From Cyclobacterium jeungdonense (lineage in GTDB: Bacteria > Bacteroidota > Bacteroidia > Cytophagales > Cyclobacteriaceae), in contig NZ_WMCD01000008.1 in NCBI RefSeq assembly GCF_010994275.1, positions 1 to 64,000 on the forward strand: a DNA stretch of 64,000 bases, in the 5' to 3' direction. Made by a program: the position numbers and the translations under genes. The notes beneath the pieces are model-generated. The model worked only from the letters and a program-made list of their open reading frames with translations, had not been told where the DNA came from and searched no databases. Of the stretch, positions 33,633 through 42,002 are shown piece after piece. Position 1 is the stretch's first letter; each line of letters opens with the position of its first letter.

Positions 33633-35039
33633 TTAAATGGCCTCTGCTGATTTCAGGGCGACCCGCAACGCTTCCAGCTTGTTGCTGACTTCCTGAAGTT
33701 CGCTCTCAATGGAAGATTTGGCCACGACCCCTGCACCCGCCTGAAAGCGTAGCTGGTTGTTTTCCGAAATAAAAGAACGAATCAAAATGGCATGGTTGAA
33801 GTCTCCATTGAATCCAAGAAATCCGATTGCCCCCCCGTAAAACTTTCTAGCCTTATTTTCCAGGGAATCGATCAATTCCATGGCTCGGTACTTGGGAGCT
33901 CCCGAAAGCGTTCCGGCTGGAAAAGTGTCGGCAACAAGTTGAAGCGGATTGGCTCCTTCTGGTAATTCGCCGGTAACTTTAGAAACCAAATGGATTACAT
34001 GCGAGTAATACTGTATTTCCTTAAAGACTTCCACATTTACCTTCTCGGAAGAGCGGCTGAGGTCATTTCTCGCCAGGTCCACCAACATAACGTGCTCTGA
34101 GTTTTCTTTGGGATCGTCGTAAAGCTTGATGGCAAGTTGCGCATCTGCCTTATCATTTCCGGTTCGTTTAAATGTACCTGCAATAGGGTAAATGGTTGCT
34201 TTATTGCCTTTTACCACTATTTGGGCTTCCGGGCTGCTGCCAAAAACTTTATAGGACCCATAATCAAAATAAAACAAATAGGGAGAAGGATTGATGGAAC
34301 GGAGTGCCCGGTAAACATTAAACTCATCTCCTTTAAATCCGGTGGAAAAAGCACGGGAAAGAACGATTTGAAACACATCTCCCCGAAAGCAATGATCCCT
34401 TCCTTTTGCTAGTATGTCCAAGAATTCTGCATCGGTATAATTGGAGCTTTCTTCTCCATCCAACTTAAAATCATAACTCGGGATGTTCTTATTGTTTAGA
34501 ATCATCTCAATTTTAGAAATTCCCGATTCGCCAGGTTCCCCCTCCAGGTAATGCTCAAAAATGTGTAATTCGTTTTTAAAATGATCCACCACGATCATGT
34601 TTTTATACACTGCGTAATGGATCAACGGAATTCCGGAAGTTTCGGTATTATGTAAGGTAATATCCTCAAAATGATTGACAGCATCGTACTGAATATACCC
34701 AAACAACCCGTTGGTGATGAATTTAAAATCCAGCTTTTCTTCTTGAAAGGTATTGGAAAACTGGCGCAAGGCGTCCATGATTTTTTCACCAGGCTCGAGT
34801 TCTCTGGCCGTGGTTTTCTGATTGGGTAGCGATTGCCTAAGCTCACCGTTTGTTAGTGAAAAAGAGGCCATCGGTTCGCAACAGATATACGAATAACTGT
34901 TTTCGTTTCCGTGGTAATCGGAGCTTTCAAGCAGGATGGTATTGTGGTACCTATCCCGAATCTGCAGGTAGATGCTCACCGGGGTGATGGTATCCGCCAG
35001 CAGCTTTTTATACCGGGTTTTGATGTTGATTGGATTCAT
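33633..35039 (-). CDS. trpE: Anthranilate synthase component I
   Basis: Converts chorismate to anthranilate with ammonia from TrpG. 468 residues from MNPINIKTRYKKLL. The tryptophan feedback site includes LLES near residue 40. Catalytic markers: DVFQIVLSRAF, NPSPYLFYFDYGSYKVFGSSPEAQIVV, IYPIAGTFKRTGNDKAD, EHVMLVDLARNDLSR, DTFPAGTLSGAPKYRAMELID, and YGGAIGFLGFNGDFNHAILIRSF. I chose the ATG at 35037-35039. The frame runs 27 codons further but through the attenuator hairpin. First structural gene of the trp operon, controlled by the leader at 35063-35186. Confidence 0.95.
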   Translation of the reverse strand: MNPINIKTRYKKLLADTITPVSIYLQIRDRYHNTILLESSDYHGNENSYSYICCEPMASFSLTNGELRQSLPNQKTTARELEPGEKIMDALRQFSNTFQEEKLDFKFITNGLFGYIQYDAVNHFEDITLHNTETSGIPLIHYAVYKNMIVVDHFKNELHIFEHYLEGEPGESGISKIEMILNNKNIPSYDFKLDGEESSNYTDAEFLDILAKGRDHCFRGDVFQIVLSRAFSTGFKGDEFNVYRALRSINPSPYLFYFDYGSYKVFGSSPEAQIVVKGNKATIYPIAGTFKRTGNDKADAQLAIKLYDDPKENSEHVMLVDLARNDLSRSSEKVNVEVFKEIQYYSHVIHLVSKVTGELPEGANPLQLVADTFPAGTLSGAPKYRAMELIDSLENKARKFYGGAIGFLGFNGDFNHAILIRSFISENNQLRFQAGAGVVAKSSIESELQEVSNKLEALRVALKSAEAI

Positions 35040-35053
35040 ATGCTGTGTTTTTA

Positions 35054-35137
35054 AAATAAAAAAAGGCCTGCCGGGAGTCCAGCAAGCCTTGGTTATATTG
35101 ATACTAACAAATTTTGGCAATGGATAGCTGTTCTCCC
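35054..35137 (-). promoter_or_regulatory. trp attenuator: terminator and competing antiterminator
   Basis: The terminator stem pairs 35079-35090 with 35063-35074 (minus strand AAGGCTTGCTGG / CCGGCAGGCCTT, all paired if two G-U pairs are allowed), followed by a T-rich tail. The antiterminator pairs 35127-35137 (GGGAGAACAGC) with 35073-35083 (GCTGGACTCCC) at 9 of 11 positions and would destroy the terminator. The upstream antiterminator arm begins one base after the leader-peptide stop codon. A ribosome finishing the leader covers that arm and lets the terminator form; a ribosome stalled at the Trp codons leaves it free. Confidence 0.85.
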
Positions 35138-35138
35138 T

Positions 35139-35186
35139 CTAAAAGAAGTATGACAACCACCACCAAATTTGATTCGTTTTTTTCAT
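35139..35186 (-). CDS. trpL: trp operon leader peptide with three consecutive Trp codons
   Basis: The 15-residue frame MKKTNQIWWWLSYFF has three tandem TGG codons at 35157-35165 and ends in TAG at 35139-35141. It lies between the trp promoter and the attenuator hairpin. Three adjacent Trp codons, the rarest amino acid, are very unlikely by chance at this position. The ATG is only nine bases after the -7 box, so the message is probably leaderless or nearly so. No Shine-Dalgarno site is visible. The role is to sense charged tRNA-Trp by ribosome stalling, as in enteric trpL. Confidence 0.88.
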   Translation of the reverse strand: MKKTNQIWWWLSYFF

Positions 35187-35195
35187 AAGGTTGGG

Positions 35196-35224
35196 CAAAT
35201 ATAGAAAAGGACCGCCATTATCAA
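35196..35224 (-). promoter_or_regulatory. Promoter of the trp operon
   Basis: A perfect TATATTTG (35203 to 35196) and TTG (35224 to 35222) are separated by 18 bases, nine bases upstream of the trpL ATG. Confidence 0.8.
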
Positions 35225-35377
35225 AAATAAAAGGGATTTATTTTATCTGGGAATTTTTTGCCAGCTTTTCCTGAGAAAGGAATCTACCGCAGCATCTGTA
35301 AATCCTTAGAGTCAGGAGGGATGAGAAAGCAACTTTTCTTGGAATAAAACCTGCTCCTTTTTGCAAAACTTAGCACA

Positions 35378-36331
35378 TTAGTCCATTTTTTCCGGAAGCC
35401 AAAACTCCCGAATTATCCCCAGCCCGTATCCCAACAACTGTCCGTAAGAGGTGACCACCGCCAGTAGCGCTACTTTCAAACTTTCGAAAGAGGATACAAA
35501 CACTGCAAGTGTCCACAAACTATAACAAGCAGTCAAAACGATGCCCAATGTAGGATAAAGAAGGTGGAGTAAAGGCATCATCACCACCCCTGTGAGAAAA
35601 AGTACAGGTAACCAATGAACCCATTTTACAGCCTCCGGGTGAAACCGGCGAATGAATACCCTGTTTCTGCCGAACTGGTAACTTTGTCTGAAAAAGGATC
35701 CCAGGGTGTTTTTCCGGCGGTGAAAAACGCTGGCCTCTGGAATCAGTTCCAACCGGAACCCTGCTTTTTTGATCCGCATACTTATTTCGATATCCTCTGC
35801 CATATTGGGATGAACGAAGCCTCCAATCCTTTCATAAACTTCTCTGGAAAAGCCCATGTTGTAGCCTCTTGCCTGATATTTTGCTGGATTTTTCATTTTC
35901 CCCCGGATCCCACCGGTGGTCAAATAAGAGGTCATGCTAAAATTCATTGCTTTCTGCCAGTCAGAAAAACTTGCATCTGCATCATCTGGCCCTCCATGGG
36001 CATCCAGAGATCGATTTAGAATCGCTTCATCAAGGATTTTCAAGTAAGCTGGGGGAACCAAACAGTCAGAATCAAAAAAGACGAAATAATCTCCCCGGGC
36101 CAGTTTCATCCCTTTGTTTCGGGCAAAACCCTGTCCGGTATTTGACTGAAAATGGTAGGTCAGGTCCAACCTATCCTTGAAGGAATTAACCTCAGCCGCA
36201 CAGGTGATCTCCGAACCGTCCTCCACAATCAACACTTCAAAGTTCGGGTAGGATTGTCGGCTCAGACTTTCCAGTAGTTCTAAGACCTCAGATGGACGGT
36301 TATACACCGGGATAATGACTGAAAAATGCAT
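35378..36331 (-). CDS. Family 2 glycosyltransferase, membrane-anchored
   Basis: 317 residues. The GT-A domain begins HFSVIIPVYNRPSEVLELLESL, with LIVEDGSE, NTGQGFARNKGMKLARGDYFVFFDSDCLVPPAYL (DxD-type metal site) and a later MAEDIEISMRIKKAG motif. Two hydrophobic segments at residues ~238-285 (WLPVLFLTGVVMMPLLHLLY, LGIVLTACYSLWTLAVFVSS) anchor the C-terminus. It probably adds a sugar in surface polysaccharide or glycolipid synthesis; donor and acceptor cannot be told. The ATG overlaps the stop of the upstream glycosyltransferase, so they are translationally coupled. Confidence 0.88.
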   Translation of the reverse strand: MHFSVIIPVYNRPSEVLELLESLSRQSYPNFEVLIVEDGSEITCAAEVNSFKDRLDLTYHFQSNTGQGFARNKGMKLARGDYFVFFDSDCLVPPAYLKILDEAILNRSLDAHGGPDDADASFSDWQKAMNFSMTSYLTTGGIRGKMKNPAKYQARGYNMGFSREVYERIGGFVHPNMAEDIEISMRIKKAGFRLELIPEASVFHRRKNTLGSFFRQSYQFGRNRVFIRRFHPEAVKWVHWLPVLFLTGVVMMPLLHLLYPTLGIVLTACYSLWTLAVFVSSFESLKVALLAVVTSYGQLLGYGLGIIREFWLPEKMD

Positions 36332-37293
36332 CAGTTAGCTTTCTTGATTTCCTCGGCAATATTGTAATCACTTTTCACGGAAGTATTTGAAGTCATCATC
36401 TCGGCCAAAAATCCGGTTAGAAAAAGTTGAACACCGACTATCAGCGCCACCAGAGCTAGAAAAAACAGGGGTTGATCGGTAATTTCGCGAACAGCGATTC
36501 CGTTTCGCAGCCCCTGGATTTTTTCAAAGATCAACCAAACCGTGATGATAAAACCAGACAAAAATGAGAGGGTTCCCAAAGCTCCAAAAAAATGCATGGG
36601 ATTTTTTCGGTAGCGGTTGACAAAGGAAACGGAAATCAGGTCCAGGAAGCCGTGAATAAAACGTTCCAAGCCAAACTTCGTGGTTCCGTACTTTCGGGGC
36701 CGATGCGCGACTTCCTTTTCTCCTATTTTGCCAAACCCATTCCATTTAGCAATCAGCGGGATGTAGCGATGCATTTCCCCATAGATGTGAATGTTTTTGA
36801 CTACCCGCTGGGAATAGGCCTTTAGCCCACAATTAAAATCATGTAAGGGAATTCCTGACAACAAGCGAGTCACTCCATTAAAAAACCGGGAAGGCAGGGT
36901 TTTGGAAAGGGGGTCATACCGTTTTCTTTTCCACCCGCTGACCAGGTCATACCCCTCCACTTTAATCATTCGATAAAGATCAGGAATTTCCTCGGGGCTA
37001 TCCTGAAGATCCGCATCCATGGTCACCACTACCTCACCATCAGCTTTTGAAAAACCAACATCCAGAGCAGCCGATTTTCCGTAATTGCGAATAAATCGGA
37101 CTGCCTTCACCCGGCAGTCCTTTCCGGATAAGTCCTGAATCACTTTCCAGGAATTATCGCTCGAGCCGTCATCGATGTATATTAGTTCAAAATCCAGCCT
37201 AGAAGCCTCCATCACCTTGTGTATCCAGTCCTGGAGTTCGGGAAGGGATTCTTCTTCATTATAAACGGGTATGAGGATGGATAACTGCGGCAT
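36331..37293 (-). CDS. Family 2 glycosyltransferase of the polyprenyl-phosphate sugar synthase type
   Basis: 320 residues of the DPM1/GtrB/ArnC-like group. QLSILIPVYNEEESLPELQDWI, LIYIDDGSSDNSWKVIQDLS, RFIRNYGKSAALDVGFSKADGEVVVTMDADLQDSPEEIPDLY (DADLQD metal motif) and DFNCGLKAYSQRVV are typical. Two C-terminal membrane helices (~235-260 and ~270-300). Such enzymes charge undecaprenyl phosphate with one sugar for transfer on the periplasmic side. It is followed immediately by a second glycosyltransferase and preceded by two DUF4199 membrane proteins. Confidence 0.9.
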   Translation of the reverse strand: MPQLSILIPVYNEEESLPELQDWIHKVMEASRLDFELIYIDDGSSDNSWKVIQDLSGKDCRVKAVRFIRNYGKSAALDVGFSKADGEVVVTMDADLQDSPEEIPDLYRMIKVEGYDLVSGWKRKRYDPLSKTLPSRFFNGVTRLLSGIPLHDFNCGLKAYSQRVVKNIHIYGEMHRYIPLIAKWNGFGKIGEKEVAHRPRKYGTTKFGLERFIHGFLDLISVSFVNRYRKNPMHFFGALGTLSFLSGFIITVWLIFEKIQGLRNGIAVREITDQPLFFLALVALIVGVQLFLTGFLAEMMTSNTSVKSDYNIAEEIKKAN

Positions 37294-37299
37294 GCGATA

Positions 37300-37857
37300 T
37301 TAAAAGTCTGTCGATTTGTCTCTTTTTTTAAGAATGGCTCCAAGAATCAGTGCAAGAACTGCGTAGATGATCAGAGAAATCCCAAATGCTTTAATTTGCC
37401 CCAAAAAAGTGAAATTGGATGCCATTTCATTGCGCATATCATCGATCTGATCTCCGGATAGGCTATCTCCGGCACCCAGGCTATCCAACATGGCGACCAT
37501 ATTTTCCAATTGCGTTTCTACCAGTAATTCAGGGAGCCCAGGGTGTATGACAAAGTATAACAGCATATTTCCTATCGTGGTGATCAGTCCGGACACAATA
37601 AGCGTTACAAAAGCAAACTGAAATGCAGTTCCAAAATCCATAAATCCACCGATCTCTTTTCGATACTGCTTGCCAAAATAAATTACTTGTGCAAAAAACA
37701 GCACCAATACCAGAAAACCGTACCATGCAGCTACCAGGTAGCTGTAATCCATGAAATAAACGATGAAATTGATGCTTAGCATGACCAGACCAATAATCAG
37801 CCCGGAGTTAAGTGCTGCCTTGGCAGGGGAATTTGATGGTTGAGATTGTGGTTCCAT
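37300..37857 (-). CDS. DUF4199 family membrane protein
   Basis: 185 residues with four predicted helices (~15-35, ~40-62, ~75-98, ~155-178). The GLIIGLVMLSINFIVYFMDYSY start and the RKEIGGFMDFGTAFQFAFVTLIVSGLI segment are characteristic of DUF4199 proteins, found almost only in Bacteroidota and often next to dihydroorotase and glycosyltransferase genes. No function is known. Its start lies two bases downstream of the stop of a second DUF4199 gene (37860-38393). Confidence 0.8.
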   Translation of the reverse strand: MEPQSQPSNSPAKAALNSGLIIGLVMLSINFIVYFMDYSYLVAAWYGFLVLVLFFAQVIYFGKQYRKEIGGFMDFGTAFQFAFVTLIVSGLITTIGNMLLYFVIHPGLPELLVETQLENMVAMLDSLGAGDSLSGDQIDDMRNEMASNFTFLGQIKAFGISLIIYAVLALILGAILKKRDKSTDF

Positions 37858-37859
37858 AA

Positions 37860-38393
37860 TTAAGAAAGTTGTTTTGATTCAATAGACCTTTTTAAAATTA
37901 TGGAAATTATGATGGTAAAAAACAAACCTGGGAAGATTTTTCTAAGAAAATCGTTGAGGGCCACATCCCACCTACTCATATTGGCGATGCTTTCATAGGT
38001 GTCGGTATAGGCTTTTTCATTCAACTGTTCTTTGAAAACCTCCTGATTGTCCAGCATCAGGTTCAGGTTTACCTGCCTGAACGTTTCGAATGCTTGCGGT
38101 TCTACCTGCAGGAATATCAATACGTACAAACCGGAAAGTACAGCCATCAATGTATATACAAAGAAACCCACGGTCATCCCTTGACTGAAAAAGAGTTCAC
38201 CCTGATTGTAGCTATCCCGAAAGTTTTTGATCCCAAAAAAAACAAAAATGGGCGTGAAAATATAGCCTATGATCAGATTCATACTTACGGGTTCTACTTC
38301 CAGAAAGTACATCGCCAGCATTCCCAACAAGCACAAACCAGCTCCGGAAATACCAAATGGGTAAGCAGCATTCCAGTACTTATTCATGGACAC
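37860..38393 (-). CDS. DUF4199 family membrane protein (paralogue)
   Basis: 177 residues, same architecture as its neighbour: helices at ~10-30, ~35-52, ~70-95 and ~150-172, with IKNFRDSYNQGELFFSQGMTVGFFVYTLMAVLSGLYV matching the family core. The tandem pair suggests duplication and perhaps a heteromeric complex; function unknown. The start overlaps the end of the dihydroorotase-like gene by 14 bases. Confidence 0.75.
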   Translation of the reverse strand: MSMNKYWNAAYPFGISGAGLCLLGMLAMYFLEVEPVSMNLIIGYIFTPIFVFFGIKNFRDSYNQGELFFSQGMTVGFFVYTLMAVLSGLYVLIFLQVEPQAFETFRQVNLNLMLDNQEVFKEQLNEKAYTDTYESIANMSRWDVALNDFLRKIFPGLFFTIIISIILKRSIESKQLS

Positions 38394-39627
38394 CCTTCGT
38401 TTTACCGTTATTGACCAGGTATTTTACACGGCCTTTTACCGTCTGCCTCCAATAGGGACTGTTTTCAGCTAAGGAAGCATTGCTACCCTGATCCAGAACC
38501 CAGGCCTCATCGGGGTCAAAAACCGTGAGGCTAGTCCAGGCCTCCTCATTCAGACCCAATACTTTTTTAGGCCCGGAAGTGAGTTTGCTGATCAGTAAAG
38601 GATATCCCAACTCTTCCGCAAGCTTCACCAAAGCTGGGATAAAAGTAGGCAAGCCTGACATCCCAAAGGGAGCCAAATCAAATTCCATATTTTTTGCATC
38701 GTTGTCGTGCGGAACATGGTTTGACACCAGTGCATCGAGGGTACCGTCTTTCAATCCCTCCACCAGCGCCTCCCGCTGAGCCTTTCCACGAAAGGGCGGC
38801 AGAACTTTCAACCGCGTATCAAAATCCTTAAGGTCCTCGTCTGTAAAAAGTAACTGATAGATAGAAACATCCGCCGTTACTGCCAGACCTTCTTCTTTGG
38901 CTCTGCGGATATGCTGCAGGGCTCCGACGGTACTCACAGTCTGAAAATGCAGCCTTCCTCCTGTGTAGCGAAGAATTTCCAGATTTTTTTGTACCGCTAC
39001 TTCCTCCGCCAGATCCGGAATGCCCTTCAACCCAAGGCAGGTAGATACCATTCCCTCGTGCATGTGTCCAAATAGGGCCAGCATGGGATCCTGACTTTGA
39101 TCAAAAAGAACGCCTTCAAATTTTTGAAGATACTGCAAAGCTTTCATCATACGGTCTGAATGAGATAAGGCGGTCAGCCCTTCTCCAAATACCCGGACCC
39201 CATAGTGATTCAGGTCCAGCATTTCTGTCAATTCATCCCCCATCAGATTTCTGGTCACGGCAGCTTGCACATGAAACGTCGGAAAGAGATGTGCCGTTCT
39301 GCTCTGAACATAAGCTACCTCGTTTTTTGTCTGCAGAGGAGGTTGGGTATTCGGTAGCAGTACCGCTTCCGTCATTCCTCCTTGAGTCAGGGCTTCGCCA
39401 AGGCTTTCGAGCGTTTCCCTGTATTCCATTCCAGGTTCTCCAGAAAAGCACCTCAGATCTGTCCAACCCCTGGATCCCAAAAACTTTGAACAGTCAATCG
39501 CGGTTTCATTCTCCCCGGAAGTATCGCTAGTAGTTTTCTCCAGGGAACTGCCATCAAAAATATAATCTGCAGGAGGAAGAATTTCCTTTTCAGTAATAAT
39601 TTTAAGAGACTGAAAACGTACGGTCAT
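38380..39627 (-). CDS. Dihydroorotase-like protein, probably catalytically inactive
   Basis: About 415 residues of the amidohydrolase (PyrC class I) family. The expected metal motif DxHxHxREPG reads TDLRCFSGEPG, lacking both histidines. The loop that should read TDHAPH reads SNHVPH, so the catalytic Asp is Asn. The rest of the fold is kept: AVLLPNTQPPL, FGMSGLPTFIPALVKLAEELG near the end. Family precedent is the non-catalytic PyrC' partner of aspartate transcarbamoylase. It is probably structural or regulatory. I chose the ATG at 39625-39627; one seven codons earlier is possible. First in the operon with DUF4199 and glycosyltransferase genes. Confidence 0.82.
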   Translation of the reverse strand: MTVRFQSLKIITEKEILPPADYIFDGSSLEKTTSDTSGENETAIDCSKFLGSRGWTDLRCFSGEPGMEYRETLESLGEALTQGGMTEAVLLPNTQPPLQTKNEVAYVQSRTAHLFPTFHVQAAVTRNLMGDELTEMLDLNHYGVRVFGEGLTALSHSDRMMKALQYLQKFEGVLFDQSQDPMLALFGHMHEGMVSTCLGLKGIPDLAEEVAVQKNLEILRYTGGRLHFQTVSTVGALQHIRRAKEEGLAVTADVSIYQLLFTDEDLKDFDTRLKVLPPFRGKAQREALVEGLKDGTLDALVSNHVPHDNDAKNMEFDLAPFGMSGLPTFIPALVKLAEELGYPLLISKLTSGPKKVLGLNEEAWTSLTVFDPDEAWVLDQGSNASLAENSPYWRQTVKGRVKYLVNNGKTKGVHE

Positions 39628-39685
39628 GAGCGGAAAGTATTTTTGCAAAACTGCAATTTTATTCCTTAAAATGGAAATTTATTAA

Positions 39686-42001
39686 TCAGAACGGATAACC
39701 AATAGCAAAATTGAAGATTAGGTTTTCTTTTCTCCAGTCATTATCACCAAATCGGAAGTCTCTTTCCCAACGCTCCCCTTCCTGACTATAGGGTCGCCGC
39801 AGAGGCGTAGCCAGGTCAAACCGAAGGACAAAAAACTCAATATCCACACGCAAACCGATTCCTGCGCCGATGCCCAACTCCCGGTACCAGTCTTTTCCCA
39901 TTTTCCCTCCAGGTAACGCTTCGTTTTCATTCACTAACCATACGTTTCCAGCATCCACAAAAATAGCTCCTTTGAGATAGGATATAATGGGAAACCGAAA
40001 TTCCAGATTACCTTCCAAACGCACATCCCCCGCCTGATCAAAAAAGTTGGCGGTGGATTGGCTATCCGGTCGGAAAGATCCCGGGCCCAGGGAGCGAATC
40101 CGAAATGCCCGAATACTGTTGGGCCCACCCGAAAAATACTGCTTTACAAAAGGCAGCGAAACAGAATTGCCGTAAGGCAAACCCACTCCCCCAAATAGCC
40201 GCAGGGCAAGTAACCTTTCCTCTGTAAACCGCCAATAATACCTAAAATCTATGTCCCCTTTGTTGTATTGAGCATAACTAAATCCGAGGAAAGTATTGGG
40301 GTTGGCTCCATTGACAATATTATTGGCAAACCGTAAGCCGAATCCGGCCAAATCCAGATTCGCACCAAAGTAAATGCTGTGTGTCCGGTATTTATCCATC
40401 AATTTATTAAAAGCAAAACTGTAAGTAACGCCAGCAATAAATTGTTGTTCAAAACTCTGTCTTAAAAAAGGGTTATTATTCAAGATATCTTCAAATTCCC
40501 CGGATGTATTGGATAAATTAACAAAATTTAAACTTATTGGGTTGATTTCATGGTAGACAAAGCGATTTGCATTCCAAAAATAGCCGTAAGTAGCAGACAA
40601 GGAATTGAGCCGATACAAACCTCTCCTGTCCTGGTATTCTGTCCCCAGACTAATTTTGGTTTTAGGGACCGAATAGGCAAAGCGCTCTTTGATAGGTATA
40701 GGAAAAACTACTCTGGGGAATATCAAATCCCCCTTTAGTCCAAACTCAAATGCACTCAAACCGTCTCGATCACCGGCTGCGATCTGGCTTTCATAGGCTA
40801 ACTTTCCTGTCAGACTAAATGTTTCTCCTCCATAAAACAGGTTTCTGTTTCTATAGCTAAGAAGGAGTGCCGGCCCGGCAAAGTTATTAGATTTGGATAC
40901 CCCTTGAAGTTCAGCTCTTACCGAACGCTTGTCAAGAGGAGAGAGGAAAATTTTTGCATCCAGGAACCCTTTCCGCACATCCGTGCTGTCTCCTACCTTC
41001 GTGTACCGAATATTCACAAATCGAAAGTTACCTATTCCCGACAGCCGATTGCTGGTTAACCGGGACTGTTGGGCATTAAATAAGCCATCCTTTTCTATCA
41101 GGATGTATTGTCGAAGCAGTTCGGGTTTGAAAGACAGGCCATTTTGGATAAATTCTACTCCTTCAATCCGCGTGGTATCTGTTTCTTCTCCATATTTATC
41201 CAGGGAATAGTTGGGATAAACCTCAATTGACCGGATTTGGTAGGGTAAAATTCCTTCCTCAGGAACCGATTCTTTGAGTCGTAAGAACAAGTCAAATTCT
41301 CTGGTTTCGTATTGGTTGGTATCGGCTTCAAATATCAGGAAATCGGGATTAAAACTATAAAAACCTCTGTTTTTAAGTTCCGTATTTAATCGCTCTCTTT
41401 CCGCTTTCAATTGATCAAGAGCAAAACGCTTCCCGGGTTTTATTTCGCTTGATTTCAAAAGTTCCCTGAGATGCTTGTCAATAGGCAGACTGTCCCGGAC
41501 ATACTGATAGGTATTCAAGACATAAGGAGTCGGAAGTTGGACTTCATATCTGATATGGCCCTTTTTTTCCTTACGCCGAAAGGTAGAAATGGCTTCTGCA
41601 TAGAAAAAGCCGTTGTTATCCAGCCGGTTTAGAATTAATTTCTCCGTCTTTTCAGGCTGAACCTGACTCAGGTACACGGGTTCCTCTCCTATTTTATTGT
41701 AAATAAACCGATTAATAAACCCCGGATGCTCCTTTTGCATTTTGAAATGGGACCATAATCCCAGATACTGTCCTAAAATTTTGCTATTTGGTTTTGGCCG
41801 GAGCAAGCCCTGAAGCTCTTCCCGGATCTTGCCGATACCTTTATCCGGTGTTTCCTGGATAATTTTTAGTTCTGCTCCTGTGTACAAAAGTTCGTCTTCA
41901 GGTATGTATTTGGTGACATTGCAAGCAGGTGCTAGTATAACCAGAGCGAAAAGCCAGGGCAAGCCTGATTTTAAAAACCGAAGAAAATGAGTGGTATCCA
42001 T
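39686..42001 (-). CDS. tamA: TamA/BamA-family outer-membrane protein
   Basis: 771 residues of the Omp85 superfamily. The N-terminus is a lipoprotein-type signal (FALVILAPACNVTKYIPEDELLYTGAEL; LAPAC lipobox). Residues ~45-385 contain POTRA-like repeats (ELKIIQETPDKGIGKIREEL; LNRLDNNGFFYAEAISTF; LNTELKNRGFYSFNPDF; LSGIGNFRFVNIRY). The C-terminal half is a 16-stranded barrel ending YPF, with the GGPNSIRAFRIRSLGPG lid-lock (RGF-like) motif. It partners TamB in moving lipids or proteins across the periplasm. Start chosen at 42001, two bases after the tamB stop. Confidence 0.88.
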   Translation of the reverse strand: MDTTHFLRFLKSGLPWLFALVILAPACNVTKYIPEDELLYTGAELKIIQETPDKGIGKIREELQGLLRPKPNSKILGQYLGLWSHFKMQKEHPGFINRFIYNKIGEEPVYLSQVQPEKTEKLILNRLDNNGFFYAEAISTFRRKEKKGHIRYEVQLPTPYVLNTYQYVRDSLPIDKHLRELLKSSEIKPGKRFALDQLKAERERLNTELKNRGFYSFNPDFLIFEADTNQYETREFDLFLRLKESVPEEGILPYQIRSIEVYPNYSLDKYGEETDTTRIEGVEFIQNGLSFKPELLRQYILIEKDGLFNAQQSRLTSNRLSGIGNFRFVNIRYTKVGDSTDVRKGFLDAKIFLSPLDKRSVRAELQGVSKSNNFAGPALLLSYRNRNLFYGGETFSLTGKLAYESQIAAGDRDGLSAFEFGLKGDLIFPRVVFPIPIKERFAYSVPKTKISLGTEYQDRRGLYRLNSLSATYGYFWNANRFVYHEINPISLNFVNLSNTSGEFEDILNNNPFLRQSFEQQFIAGVTYSFAFNKLMDKYRTHSIYFGANLDLAGFGLRFANNIVNGANPNTFLGFSYAQYNKGDIDFRYYWRFTEERLLALRLFGGVGLPYGNSVSLPFVKQYFSGGPNSIRAFRIRSLGPGSFRPDSQSTANFFDQAGDVRLEGNLEFRFPIISYLKGAIFVDAGNVWLVNENEALPGGKMGKDWYRELGIGAGIGLRVDIEFFVLRFDLATPLRRPYSQEGERWERDFRFGDNDWRKENLIFNFAIGYPF

Positions 42002-42002
42002 A

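Noticed and set aside
35040..35120. N-terminal extension of trpE (27 codons)
   Set aside because: It translates the attenuator hairpin; the downstream ATG at 35037-35039 gives the family's usual start.
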